The notes beneath the pieces are model-generated. The model saw only the letters and a list, made by a program, of their open reading frames with translations. It made no database searches and was not told the origin of the DNA. Of a stretch of DNA of 64,000 bases, positions 53,651 to 64,000 are shown in pieces. The first letter of the stretch is position 1. Every line of letters starts with the position of its first letter. Source of the DNA: Nilaparvata lugens (Eukaryota; Arthropoda; Insecta; Hemiptera; Delphacidae); NCBI RefSeq assembly GCF_014356525.2, contig NC_052507.1, forward strand, positions 54,586,657 through 54,650,656, written 5' to 3'. A program made the position numbers and the translations under genes.

Positions 53651-53957
53651 ATTCCTTAGCGGCAACGCGTTTCGAGACGCGCATATCTAAGCAGGCGGCT
53701 CGAGTCGCGTCGTTATAGCCGTGATGACTGGAGCACATAACCAATTCATTAGATTCGATGGCACATTGGATTTTCATGTTGTAAACATGGCAGATGAATT
53801 AGAAGAGTTGGCTACTATATTGATTGTAAGATTTATATCTTATGAATCAACTAATCTAATGAATTTATAGGTTATGTGCTCTAGCCGCGGCGGCTCTAAC
53901 CTTCGCGTCTAAAGAAGCCTTCTTACAGCCACGCGTCTCGAGACGCCGCTGAGGAAT
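53651..53957. mobile_element. Foldback element with a short transposase-like start
   Basis: The ends ATTCCTTAGCGGC and GCCGCTGAGGAAT begin inverted arms of about 130 bp, including the pair GAGCACATAACC.../...GGTTATGTGCTC. Between them an ATG at 53787 opens MADELEELATILI, then a GTAAGA donor-like sequence. Harbinger/PIF transposases often start with a similar acidic MAD-x-L motif, so this could be an internally deleted derivative. The arms are far GC-richer than the flanks. Confidence 0.55.
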
Positions 53958-55600
53958 TGTACCTTTACAGAGACAGATATCAGAAACATTTACCTTTAAG
54001 AAACCTGGATAACGGTAATAGGTGGTGTTAGGATACATTTCCATCACAGTTGAATCTACACTAAAGAGTGGTTTCTACGTCTTTAAACATGAATTTAGTC
54101 TACTTTGAAAATTTGTATCTCAGCATAATATTATTTTAGCCAAAGGAAACGGATTTCCTTTGAAGATAACTTCAAGGAAACTGCACTTTTTCCAAGAATA
54201 TTCTAGCAATTTGATAAGCAAATTTACGTAGTTGATGTGAAATGGAAATTGTTATGCATTATTTTATATTCGTAAATAGCATGATATATATTTTTCGAAT
54301 CAGCTTACAGCTTACAAAAAAACAAAATTCCCTAAAAAATGCATAATATTTTTATCAATTTATCATATTTCTCGTCAAGTCATATCTTATGATTTGCTAT
54401 TGTATTGACAAATAAATAAATTGAAAAATATAAATATTTGCCTGTTACCCTCATTCATATATTCATCACTCGTATTCATGATCATTTTCAAATGAAACAT
54501 TATGACGCTTCTCTTCAAGCACGGCTCAAAATATACAGTGCCCACTCAATGAATACAGAAAAACAGGGTTTTGCGTACAGTAACAAATTAGGAAAAGTGT
54601 GAATTTTTGCATGGTGTTAGTATACATAGTACATAGCCTTAAACCGAAGAGTCCCCATCGTCACACCGCTTGCTTCCCCCCAGGACCCTCCCGAAGTACG
54701 AAACTGCAATGATTTCTTAAAACATAAGTCTATCTCAGCTCCAAATCAAAATATCGATCCGACTTTGATTCCATCCTTTCAAGGAAAATAATAGATCTAC
54801 ACAATATTATTAATGTTACATAACATTTCTTCGTTTATCTATTGTTCATGAAGTTATTCCTATACAAAGCCAAGATAAATTTCATGAAATCTTCGGCTTC
54901 CATAAAATTACCTAACTAATTTTAAAACCATTTATTCTTAATTTAATTCAATGTACGTGAAAGGAAAAATTCTAGTCTACAATTTGAGGTCAAATTCAAT
55001 TCGATTCCAGGCTGTTTACTATTGTATACTAACACCTTGCAAAAATTCAGCTTTTCCCTGATTTGTTGCGCATCAATGTCTTCATTGACTGGACTATATA
55101 TGGACATTGATTCCATTTTACTAGCTTTTTAAAATTAAAATTCATATATAGTAACGCTCACGTAGCCAGGGGTGTTCATCCCCCATGGCTGATATCGCAT
55201 AGCCCCCCACCAAAAAATTATGATAAATCCTTTTGTTCATCAAAATCATCCTTCTACCTCACCATACCTCTTCAACCATATTAAAGGGACATTTAGAGAG
55301 CCTGACCCCGTGAAAATCTTTCAAATTTAGCCTCAAAAAGGTTATTTTAAAAGAATTTGAAAGAGAGGATTCACATTTACAATGAAAAAATTGGAGGGTC
55401 GATAAAATCGTCTTCCCAGAGATATTGGGGAGACATGTCCCCCCTTGTATCCGATGAAAACTTCATCCATGGATTGCTTTAATTTTTGTGCATGGTTTTA
55501 AGCATAGCAAGTTTAAAAAATATACAAAATAAGAAATCCGGGATATCTGTATCTTCACTACAGTAATAAAAAAATGGTACAATTCTAGATTATCCATATT
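53958..55600. other. AT-rich DNA, no gene seen
   Basis: This stretch contains scattered A/T runs and a C-rich patch near 55160-55220 (CCCCCATGG, AGCCCCCCACC) that may be old transposon sequence. No gene is recognised. Confidence 0.4.
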
Positions 55601-55731
55601 TTTACTTTCCTTGCCCTATTACCATAGGTAAGGAAAGTATTGCTTTCCAAAAAAATTTAAGGTACCCTAATTTCATGTTTTCTATACGTTTCAAGGTCCC
55701 TTGAGTCCAAAAAAATGATTTTTGGGTGTTG

Positions 55732-55734
<3 letters not shown>

Positions 55735-55781
<47 letters not shown>

Positions 55782-55883
55782 TGGTGTGTGTGTGTGTGTG
55801 TTGTGTGTGTGTGTGTGTGTGGTGTGTGTGTGTGTGGTGGTGTGTGTGTGTGTGGTGGTGTGTGTGTGTGTGTGGTGTGTGTG

Positions 55884-55953
<70 letters not shown>

Positions 55954-55969
55954 GTGTGTGTGTGTGGTG

Positions 55970-56000
<31 letters not shown>

Positions 56001-56099
56001 TGTGTGGTGTGTGTGTGTGGTGTGTGTGTGTGTGTGTGTGTGCGTGCGTGTGTGTGTGCGCGTGCGCGTGTGTGTGTGTGTGGTGTGTGTGTGTGTGTG

Positions 56100-56140
<41 letters not shown>

Positions 56141-56157
56141 TGTGTGTGTGTATGTCT
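55735..56157. repeat. (TG)n dinucleotide tract
   Basis: About 420 bp of TG repeat with scattered GG and CG interruptions. It yields long false ORFs in several frames on both strands. Confidence 0.95.
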
Positions 56158-56280
56158 GTGAACACGATAACTCCATTCCTAATTAACCGATTGACTTGAA
56201 ATTTTAAACTTAAGGTCCTTATACCTTGAGGATCCGACAATAAGAAATTCAATAAAATTCAATCCAAGATGGCGGAAAAA

Positions 56281-56940
56281 ATGGCGGATAATTACTAAAA
56301 AACCATGTTTTTCACGTTTTTCTCGAAAACGGCTCTAACGATTTTTTTCAAATTTATACCATGGATAGCTATTTATAAGCCCTATCAACTGGCATAGGTC
56401 TCATTTCTGGGGAAATTTCAGGAGCTCCGTAATATTCTTGAGAAAAATGGCGGATAATGACTAAAAAACCATGTTTTTCACGGTTTTCTCAAAAACGGCT
56501 CTAACGATTCTCTTCAAATTTATACCATGGATAGCTATTTATAAGCCCTATCAACTGGCATAAGTCTCATCTCTGGGAAAATCTCAGGAGCTCCGTAATA
56601 TTCTTAAGAAAAATGGCGGATAATGACTAAAAATCCATGTTTTTCACGGTTTTCTCGAAAACGCCTGCAACGATTTTCTTAAAATTCATACCATGGATAG
56701 CTATTCATGAGCCCTATCAAATGACATGAGTTTTTTTTCTGGGAAAATTGCAGGAGCTCCTTAATATTCTTGAGAAAAATGGCGGATAATTGCAAAAAAA
56801 ACATGTTTTTCACGATTTTCTCGAAAAATAACTTGTCCGATTTTTTTTTCAAATTCATACCCTGTATAGTTATTTATCAGCTTTATCAACTGGCATAAGT
56901 CTCCTTTTTGGGAAACCGATGGAGGGTCCACCCCATCCTT
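56281..56940. repeat. 166-bp tandem repeat, four units
   Basis: ATGGCGGATAAT recurs at 56281, 56447, 56613 and 56779, an exact 166-bp period. Shared parts are AACCATGTTTTTCACG, TACCATGGATAGCTATTTAT and CAGGAGCTCCGTAATATTCT. The fourth unit is more diverged. Confidence 0.9.
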
Positions 56941-57599
56941 GGGAAATGGACTTAGTAACCTCCTTCTCGTGCATGAGGTAGGTAGGTAGCGCAGTTCATA
57001 AAAAGAACACATAGTCGAATATTTCATCTGTAGAACAACTGTTTTGACGACTTTAAAAAAATGACGACTGAAAAAAGATAATCGAATTTTACAATTCACA
57101 CAAAGAAAAAGTACTCTGAAAACAATTATATATACACATATACTGACAGAAGTCTGATCGTAGTTTCAAATATGAGCAAGGAAAGTTGTGTGAGTGTACC
57201 ACACCAGATTTTTATTCTACGAACTATATAACCAGAATATAACATTTCATCGAACCCGTGTTTCACACTGGGGAAAACTTTGCGTTGTGAAATGCAACCC
57301 CCTTATGTCTTGTCAAAATTAGTTTGATCGGTCTACCAATAACGCCAAGCAATCACTTGAATAGCTCTGTTTGGTTGAGCTTTTATTGTTGTTGCATGAA
57401 CTTTGAATCACAAATTGAATAAATATTTTTTTCAATTACAATTTATGTATTCAGGGCTACTTATATTTATTTATAAAATAGCATCAAAGTACCCTTTTTA
57501 AATTAATATAAAATACTAGATTAAAAACACAAATTAAAACAACTAGTTTTGATGTTCCACATCATCTTCAGGGTTTTGAATTTATGGTTAATTTTTTTA

Positions 57600-57841
57600 A
57601 ATTATTAAATATAAATTGATAAGAATTACTATTGTGATTTGGTTGAGGGTCCCCATTTAACAAGAGGAGTGGTAAATCATAACCTACAAGGAGCCAGGCC
57701 AAACTGCACTCTTTTTAGGAAGTCATTTATTTTTCTTACACCTAAATTTTTCAATCTATTACCCAATGATATCAAAATAGTTTTCCGGTCTTGTGATAGA
57801 ATACAATCACTTGAATCTATTATCAAGAAATGGCTAACAAG
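57600..57841 (+). pseudogene. Non-LTR RT C-terminal tail, interrupted at 57841
   Basis: The frame reads SFIFLTPKFFNLLPNDIKIV, then SLESIIKKWL, matching the final box of CR1/jockey-type ORF2 proteins (compare FVFLGPKFFNNIP at 1.7 kb). It is cut by the long-inverted-repeat element that begins at 57842. Only the tail is present. Confidence 0.55.
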
Positions 57842-59459
57842 TGTCACGATAGTGACAGAACCGTGTCTCAAAAATAATTTAATTATAATTTTTTTTTAAT
57901 AAAATACAGTACTTTCAATTATTTTAAATGTTATAAAATATAGTATAATTTAAACAAATTCTTTTTCATCTTAAACTGCAGAGCAAGAGAGGAAAACGTT
58001 CTATTCAATAAAAATGTCTTAGCAAAGCTTCCACGCCATTGGCTAAGAACTTAATACAAACTCAGCAGTTGCGCTGACAAAATTTTTATTCCTACAAAGA
58101 CGACTCGCTTCTCGTTCAACTGCGGTATCGACCACGAGTCCAGGTTTACCCAGGAGAGTCAGTTCCATATTTTCTGTAAGTTTCTTTTTCTTTAATTTTC
58201 TTTCAAAATTCATTCTCCTCCTTTTAAACAGTAATATCTCTAATAATAATAATAACAACAATAATAGAACGTTTTCCTCAACATATTTTTTTTAATAAAT
58301 TTAAATTCTTAAATGTAACAAATAAATGGAATGATGGGCGATTGACGCCTTCACCAAATGTAACAAATAAAAGAATAAAGAGAAATGACCAGTCTAACGA
58401 AAAGATTATAAGTGTTTTGTTATGTGTTATTTCATCATCTATTTATGTTCTTCACATTAATGTGATTTATTCAAATAATCAATTCGTTAGTAGGCCTACT
58501 GATCGATTGTATTCTTCTTAGTGGTTAGTGCCTCTGCTCGATGTTTGGTAAAGCACACTACCAAAAATTATAGAATCTTTAAATTTGTGGATAATTGAAT
58601 GAATTAATCCCCAGATTCCTCCAAATCGTATGGGTTTCGATCAATTCATTCAATTACCTCACAGGAACAGGAACGCCTCCACCAGTGTCTTTTTTATATA
58701 AAGAAAAAAACACAAAAACTTGGAAATTTTGATAATAAAAATTTTGACTCACACAAGGTGTTTGAATTTTTGAAATAGGATGAAAATAGAAGAAGTAAGA
58801 ATTGGAAAAGTAATTTAGTTTTTATTGACACAAAGTTCTTATCAATTTTGAACAATATTTAAAAAGATACAAAAGGTTGAAAATCGGTAATACGGATGAT
58901 TATACAAAACAAATCTTATTTTAAACAATTACGCCCTTTCTTATGAAACCGTTGGCTTATATTTAATTATCTAAAATGAAATTGATTTTATTTAAGAATT
59001 TAAATTTATTAAAAAAAATATGTTGAGGAAAACGTTCTATTATTGTTGTTATTATTATTAGAGATATTACTGTTTAAAAGGAGGAGAATGAATTTTGAAA
59101 GAAAATTAAAGAAAAAGAAACTTACAGAAAATATGGAACTGACTCTCCTGGGTAAACCTGGACTCGTGGTCGATACCGCAGTTGAACGAGAAGCGAGTCG
59201 TCTTTGTAGGAATAAAAATTTTGTCAGCGCAACTGCTGAGTTTGTATTAAGTTCTTAGCCAATGGCGTGGAAGCTTTGCTAAGACATTTTTATTGAATAG
59301 AACGTTTTCCTCTCTTGCTCTGCAGTTTAAGATGAAAAAGAATTTGTTTAAATTATACTATATTTTATAACATTTAAAATAATTGAAAGTACTGTATTTT
59401 ATTAAAAAAAAATTATAATTAAATTATTTTTGAGACACGGTTCTGTCACTATCGTGACA
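57842..59459. mobile_element. Element with ~470-bp terminal inverted repeats and CAAG duplication
   Basis: The arms are 57842-58314 and 58990-59459, nearly identical. They differ visibly by one AAT unit in a microsatellite. The termini are TGTCACGATAGTGACAG, themselves containing GTCAC/GTGAC. CAAG at 57838-57841 is repeated at 59460-59463, a 4-bp target duplication. The 675-bp spacer has no recognisable gene. Both arms carry the same open stretch (MELTLLGKPGLVVDTAVERE...), which is a by-product or a fragment. The transposon superfamily is not assigned. Confidence 0.8.
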
Positions 59460-59463
59460 CAAG

Positions 59464-59839
59464 TAGGTACAGAAATGTTCTATCTAATCACAGTATATTG
59501 AGATTAATTCCCAGAGGAATGCAAAAATTTCCCTCCTATTACCCGAGAGGATCTTGAAACCAGCATGTACAACCCTACGATTTAATTTCCATTGACGAAT
59601 GGGCAATCGCTCCAATTTACCAAAACTGATTAATGTTTTTAGTCATTTTTCCATTAATTTTGTAGGTTTGAGAGTAGGCCTACTTTCACAATTAAATGTG
59701 AATCTAAAAGTCAAACATGATCTAAAAGTCAAACATGTTCAACATCTACAAAACCTGAAGGGTCTACCTTGGTATAGTGGATGAATTTAAGTTTCTGTTT
59801 GTGTAAACTTGACTTTCTAATAAAAAAACATTCATTTTA
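59464..59839. other. Unassigned DNA right of the inverted-repeat element
   Basis: It probably continues the interrupted retroelement. A short open stretch at 59599-59784 has a direct repeat (LKVKHDLKVKH) but no known domain. Confidence 0.35.
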
Positions 59840-60930
59840 AAATATATTGCATTTTCAAGAAATATAACTGGCCAGGAAGATACGGCATGTAAACTGAAAT
59901 TGCATATTAATTGTAATGAATTTGATGTTAATACTGGTTGTTGTGATTGCCCCGAAATTGAAAGAACGAGTCACTTGAAATATTTGGGTGTTATAATTGA
60001 GCAGGGATTTAAATGGAAGAAACACATAGATTACCTTTGTGATAGATTGAGGTTTGTATCTTATAAAAATTTTACAAACTAAGATCGATCCTTCGGCTAC
60101 CAATGCTGAGAATGGTGTACTTCGCTCTGGTGCAATCATTGCTACAATAATGGTTTGGTGGTTTGGGGAGGTACGTTCGATACGCATGTAGCTCCTTTAT
60201 TTAGAGTGCAAAAAATGATAATAAAAACAATATTGAATAAACCAACCATTTATCCCTCAATGAGTGCTTTCAAGGATATTAGAGTCATATGACAGTAAGA
60301 CAAATGTATGTTTTGAGCGTGATTAAATATTTTTGTAGATACAATTTCAATTTTATGCAATTAAATAATGAAAATCATAGGACTAGGTATAATTTGTACA
60401 AATTCGCATCATATGTTTCAAACCTAACACTTATTCGTAAGCAATTAATTTATATAGCTCCAAAACTAATAAATTCTATTCCACCCGGGCTTATCATAGA
60501 ACTACCTTCCAAAAGTGTACCAAGGAATATTAAGAAATGGATAACTGAGAGTCATTATTTTGATTTGTATATTGTGTAGATAATTTAATTTACATCCATT
60601 GTAATTGTACTACTATTGTGCTAAATTTAAGAGTCTCGAAACATAGCTTGATTAATTCTCTTAGAATATAAGTTGTAATTTATTTATGTTATTTTGTATA
60701 CATCTTTTTTTTTTTTTTTAATTAGATGTGGATGACCGAAGTTTGACAATATGCTACTCCTACTGGCGAACAAGTGATTTTCACTTATGCCAGTGGTTTC
60801 ATTTCCACCTCTTGTACCTTTATTTTGTTGATAGAATGTAAGTAAACTAGATTAAGGTACATTATCCTAAATTTTGTAATTGTTGAATTTTGTGGAGGAA
60901 ATAAATTTGATTTGATTTGATTTTATCCAA
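59840..60930 (+). pseudogene. Non-LTR RT 3' fragment Z with simple-repeat tail
   Basis: Pieces in changing frames read ERTSHLKYLGVIIEQGFKW (after the RT palm), then a decayed thumb, then YVSNLTLIRKQLIYIAPKLI and NSIPPGLIIELPSKSV (C-terminal tail), with a stop near 60579. The 3' UTR ends in AATAAATTTGATTTGATTTG at about 60899-60918. CR1-like elements end in such short tandem repeats. The catalytic domain is absent. It may be the remainder of the element whose tail lies at 57.6-57.8 kb, or another copy. Confidence 0.65.
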
Positions 60931-61199
60931 AACTTGAAGTCAAGTTAACATGACCAATGTAAACACCCTTTTACTGAGTTATTTAAATCCCTATAAATAA
61001 ATTTCAATTAAACGTTTGAAGGTTTGTGCAGTTTATTATCCGAGCCTCTGTTAATGTGTTTTTTTTTTAATAAAAACAGTCAATTTACATTTAGAGCTAT
61101 ATTCGACTAAAATGAACTATAATTCATTGAACTAAACTGACGCGCTAATTTAAAATTGCGCGGTAGTTGAGCTAGCCTGATTTCACCCAAAAAGTATCA

Positions 61200-61390
61200 A
61201 GTTAGCCTTTGTTTGTTTGTTTGACGGTGACCGGCTGCTTGCTCGCTCACGTCAGTCGTCACGTAGAGGCAGAACGCCGAATACAAAAATATCGTGATTT
61301 TGTTGTTGGATAAACTATTTTTATATTAGTATATTCAAACCAAATAAAATTATTTTTTTAACAGATTCTTGGTTTGAAATCTATCTTTCA
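61200..61390 (+). promoter_or_regulatory. Possible promoter and non-coding first exon of the pseudouridine synthase gene
   Basis: The sequence around 61220-61285 is less AT-rich (GACGGTGACCGGCTGCTTGC). A candidate donor (CTTTCAGTGAGT) lies at 61390/61391, with an acceptor at 61992 before the coding exon. A short non-coding first exon is plausible but not proven. Confidence 0.3.
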
Positions 61391-61992
61391 GTGAGTATAA
61401 AAAACTTTCCCTATACAATTTGCTTCATTTATAAACTGCTACAAAATATAGTCTGTCATTTCAACTTTTAAGTTATAGCCTAGTTTAAAATTAATTAATA
61501 TTATAATAGGATAACGTTTTTTTTAATCAAGTCAGCCTACTTAATATTTATAATAATAAAATTCAAAAATTGTATAATTCAAAATAAGTACCTAGACTTT
61601 AGCTAAACTTTCATTTGTGAGATGTGAAAACATAACCTAATTCGGAATTTATTCTTCATAGTAGGAATAATGACAATTTAGTTCAGAAACAGTATTGTTG
61701 ATCAAATTGTTCTAAACTGAAATCTGAGTTTGGTTTTCTTCATAATTATACAACACAAAGGCTTCCCCACTAAAAATGTATGTCTGTTTGAAGTAGGCTA
61801 ACTCTCACTGTACGGTATTCAAGTTTTCTATAGGTTATAATTAGTTCATTCACAAAAAGCTGTCCCCATTTAAATGCTGCAATTCAAAGTTATTTCATTC
61901 ATATCTTCACTACATTCTTATCTTTATCACCTTTCTTTTCCATCAAATTCATGTTTCAATACTGTACCGTAGTAATTAACATCCTTTTTCAG

Positions 61993-62177
61993 GTGATTGA
62001 ATGGAATATTTTATTGAGCATATTTTGACACTGTTGCTAAACTATGTGGGCAAATACTTAAAGAAAAAGCTGTTGCCAAAAAAGAAGACAATTGAAATTA
62101 TCTACAAAAGTGATAACTATATTGTAATCAACAAGCCCCATGACTTATTAATAAATAGCAGTAATCCTGAGAATAAG
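61993..62177 (+). CDS. First coding exon, RluA-type pseudouridine synthase (RPUSD1-like)
   Basis: After the acceptor TTTTTCAG the exon has ATG at 62001 and runs 59 codons to a phase-0 donor GTGAGA at 62178. It begins MEYFIEHILTLLLNYVGKYL, then a basic KKKLLPKKKTIEI, then IIYKSDNYIVINKPHDLLIN. The last part is the start of the RluA fold (I-x-x-x-Y-x-D-x-x-x-V-x-N-K-P), seen in RPUSD1 and relatives, which convert uridine to pseudouridine in RNA. The catalytic aspartate would be in a later exon beyond the window or hidden by the retroelement at 63.1 kb. The hydrophobic N-terminus could be a membrane or targeting segment. Confidence 0.55.
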
Positions 62178-63117
62178 GTGAGAATTTCTCCTAGGTTGCT
62201 CTTATGTAAGTGAATAAATAATACCAATTATTGAAAGTCATGAAAATAATATTTTTTCAATTAATTTAGAAATATAGTCATTTTATTTTGGATATCTAAA
62301 ACTATATTTAACAACTTCTCCTCTTCCCACCACTTTCTCTGTTTCATCTTCCTACCTCTCTCAATGTTCTTCTATATTCATCCATAACCTAGCGCCGCAG
62401 TTCAGGATGGTTTCTCACAGCTTGGCGTTGTTGTCATTTAAGATGGATGTCTGGCTTGGAAGTGTTTTGACCGCATTGCAGGATGACTATTAACGGTTGC
62501 CAGAAGATCAACAGCTGGGCCTTTTTCGTTATTTTTCGTGATAGAGAAATTCTGAATACAGATTCGTTCTCAGCGACCCCAAGTTTAGCCTGAAGGCTCA
62601 GAATGTCAACAATGTTTTTAAATAATTAAAAATGAAAAGTTGTTAATATGGTAGTACACCACGTTTCTGGAAACTTTTTATTGGTTACTGGAGTTATTAT
62701 TGATTATAGGTAGCACAAAAATCAAAATAATCGTGAGAAAGAAAACTGCTGATGAACGCGAATAAGACCGTCTTGAACCATTGTTCTATTGTCTCGGCTG
62801 CTTGGCTGAGCCTGGCTGGAGGGATCAAATAACCGACTGGATTGATCTTTCGTCTGTCCACCAGGCGGAACTACGCCGGCCATTGCTGGGTGGAAGATGT
62901 TACTGCGGCCGCTCGCATTCCCACCAACGCTGCTATTATTTGCCGTCTCAGCGCTTAGTCCGATTCAGCCAAGCATCAATAATAATAATAATAATAATAA
63001 TAAACTTTCTGTCCATAAAGTGACCATGCAGGGCATGCTCACAAGAGACAAGTCAGGAGAAAACATAAAAGCCAAAAAAGGCAAAACCAGCAGCGGACAT
63101 CACAGCGCCAAAAAAAG
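62178..63117. other. Intron of the synthase gene, mostly unassigned
   Basis: It holds an (AAT)n run at 62979-63003 and a less AT-rich stretch at 62770-62960 of unknown origin. I found no further exon. Confidence 0.4.
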
Positions 63118-64000
63118 TCAAAAATATCTACTCACCAGTGCACTGTCACATTCAAAGAATTCGTTGAGTGAGTAGAAAGGATTCTCCTGCAGGAAGTGCT
63201 TCAACCTTCGCTTTAGTGCAGCCACAGGTAGACTCCTCACTGAAATGGGCAGCTTATTTATAATCTTTCCCGGCAGGTAGACCACACTGGATTGCGTCCT
63301 CCCCAACCTGCAGTATGGGAGATCCAGTCGTAATCTGTTACGAGTGCCGTACTCATGGGAGTCTCCCCTGACAGGCTGGACCTCCAGGTCACCAAATGCA
63401 TTCACAGCAGATCTGAAAATATAAAGGCCATAAACAGTTAGAAGACCCTCTTGTATAAACAGTGGGCGGCAATGGGCAAGGTGTTCAGCATTGCATAAGA
63501 TTCTAAGTGCCCTCTTCTGCAAAAGCAGGACCCTCCTCACATGGGTGGAACTGCCCCAAAGTGTGATACCATAAGCCATCACACTCTGGAAGAAAGCAAA
63601 ATAGCACATGCGTAGATAGGCCGCGGGAACGCACCTCTTCAGACCCTTCAGTAGGAACAGGATCCTGCTCAGCCTGCAACAGACACCTTGAATATGCTCC
63701 TCCCAGGAAAGTCTCCTATCCAACATAAAACCCAGGAGCTTTACTGGAGGACAATCGTGCTGCTTACCATTCTTGAGGCTGAAAACAATCGTCTGTGTCT
63801 TTTCTGCATTTAGGAGAAACCTGTTTGCAGAGAACCAGTCAGCCGCCATCTCCATGGACGCCCGCATTAGTGTGCTCACATCATCCAGACTCCTGCCAAC
63901 ATCCAGGAGGGAGGTGTCATCCGCATAACACACCACCATTCTGTCCCTAGAAAGAGCTACATCATTGATCATGAGCAAGAAAAGCAGAGGACCCAGAATT
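63118..64000 (-). pseudogene. Non-LTR RT (ORF2) C-terminal half, runs off the window
   Basis: The minus frame enters at the window edge with ILGPLLFLLMINDVAL (end of the QGSILGP box). It continues with the catalytic MVVCYADDTSLLDV, WFSANRFLLNAEKTQTIVFS, VKLLGFMLDRRLSWEEHIQG and a tail with EYGTRNRLRLDLPY and NKLPISVRSLPVAALKRRLK. It stops at 63118. No frameshift is visible in this 290-codon part, and it is GC-richer than its neighbours, suggesting a younger insertion. Its start is outside the window, so whether the whole element is intact cannot be judged. The tail resembles that of the CR1-like element at 36.3 kb. Confidence 0.85.

Larger units (their letters stand above)
55604..57186. mobile_element. 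1.58-kb inverted-repeat-bounded repeat with (TG)n and 166-bp array
   Basis: It starts with ACTTTCCTTGC (55604-55614) and ends with the complement GCAAGGAAAGT (57176-57186). Inside are a TG tract of about 420 bp, a unique part, and a 166-bp tandem array with GATGGCGG-like motifs. No transposase is present. It resembles a repeat family I recall from planthopper sequences. A target duplication is not evident. Confidence 0.6.

Noticed and set aside
53865..54047. 60-codon minus-strand ORF over the foldback arm
   Set aside because: It overlaps the inverted repeat and has no recognised motif.
55691..56252. Long overlapping ORFs of Thr-His or Cys-Val repeats
   Set aside because: They are translations of the TG dinucleotide tract in every frame.
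58043..59258. Identical 71-72-codon ORFs in the arms of the inverted-repeat element as a gene pair
   Set aside because: They are mirror copies within terminal repeats, start in a microsatellite and match no domain.

Overview
The window looks like an insect genome, most likely a hemipteran and possibly a delphacid planthopper. It is AT-rich, has phase-1 split immunoglobulin and complement-control exons, and carries jockey, CR1-like and other non-LTR retrotransposons, gag-only LTR elements and abundant MITE/foldback repeats. The 55.6-57.2 kb repeat, with its long TG tract and AAGATGGCGG-type motifs, resembles sequence I recall from planthopper genomes. That attribution comes from memory, not from a search. 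There are no bacterial-style operons, tRNAs, rRNAs or CRISPR arrays.

Two host genes are supported. The first lies on the minus strand across 9.7-42.8 kb: a secretory-leader exon candidate (42.7 kb), three six-cysteine CCP/sushi-like exons (41.6-41.8, 39.6-39.8 and 38.3-38.5 kb), and an immunoglobulin domain split over two exons. The first Ig half-exon is present twice (31.6 and 25.2 kb) and so is the second (13.1 and 9.7 kb). Splice phases match at every junction. The architecture recalls secreted synaptic-matrix proteins of the Hikaru genki/Hasp type. The second gene is on the plus strand at 62.0 kb: one exon of an RluA-family pseudouridine synthase (RPUSD1-like).

Most of the remaining DNA is mobile, listed left to right. 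0-3.2 kb: foldback repeats and reverse-transcriptase (RT) debris. 3.2-9.0 kb: an LTR element with gag and protease only. 9-14.9 kb: a direct duplication carrying the Ig half-exon. 14.3-24.4 kb: a nested stack in which a minus-strand jockey copy is split by a second non-LTR element and by a nearly intact plus-strand jockey. 25.1-32.3 kb: two copies of a roughly 775-bp segment flanking tandem repeats and an endogenous Maverick/Polinton (adintovirus-like) fragment. 33.6-36.7 kb: an internally deleted CR1-like element between polypyrimidine tracts. 42.9-47.8 kb: a second gag-only LTR element containing minisatellites. 48.9-52.1 kb: a decayed non-LTR element. 53.65-53.96 kb: a foldback with a transposase-like start. 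55.6-57.2 kb: an inverted-repeat-bounded element. 57.8-59.5 kb: an element with ~470-bp inverted arms and a 4-bp target duplication, sitting in RT debris. 59.8-60.9 kb: RT debris. 63.1-64 kb: another RT running off the edge.

The most noteworthy locus is the viral fragment at 27.7-31.5 kb. It holds a packaging ATPase, a neighbouring Polinton-type protein of unknown function, a coiled-coil fibre-like protein and divergent accessory ORFs, one BIR-like. It sits between two copies of a host exon whose differences are all silent. Several genes carry frameshifts, so it is a fossil rather than an active virus.
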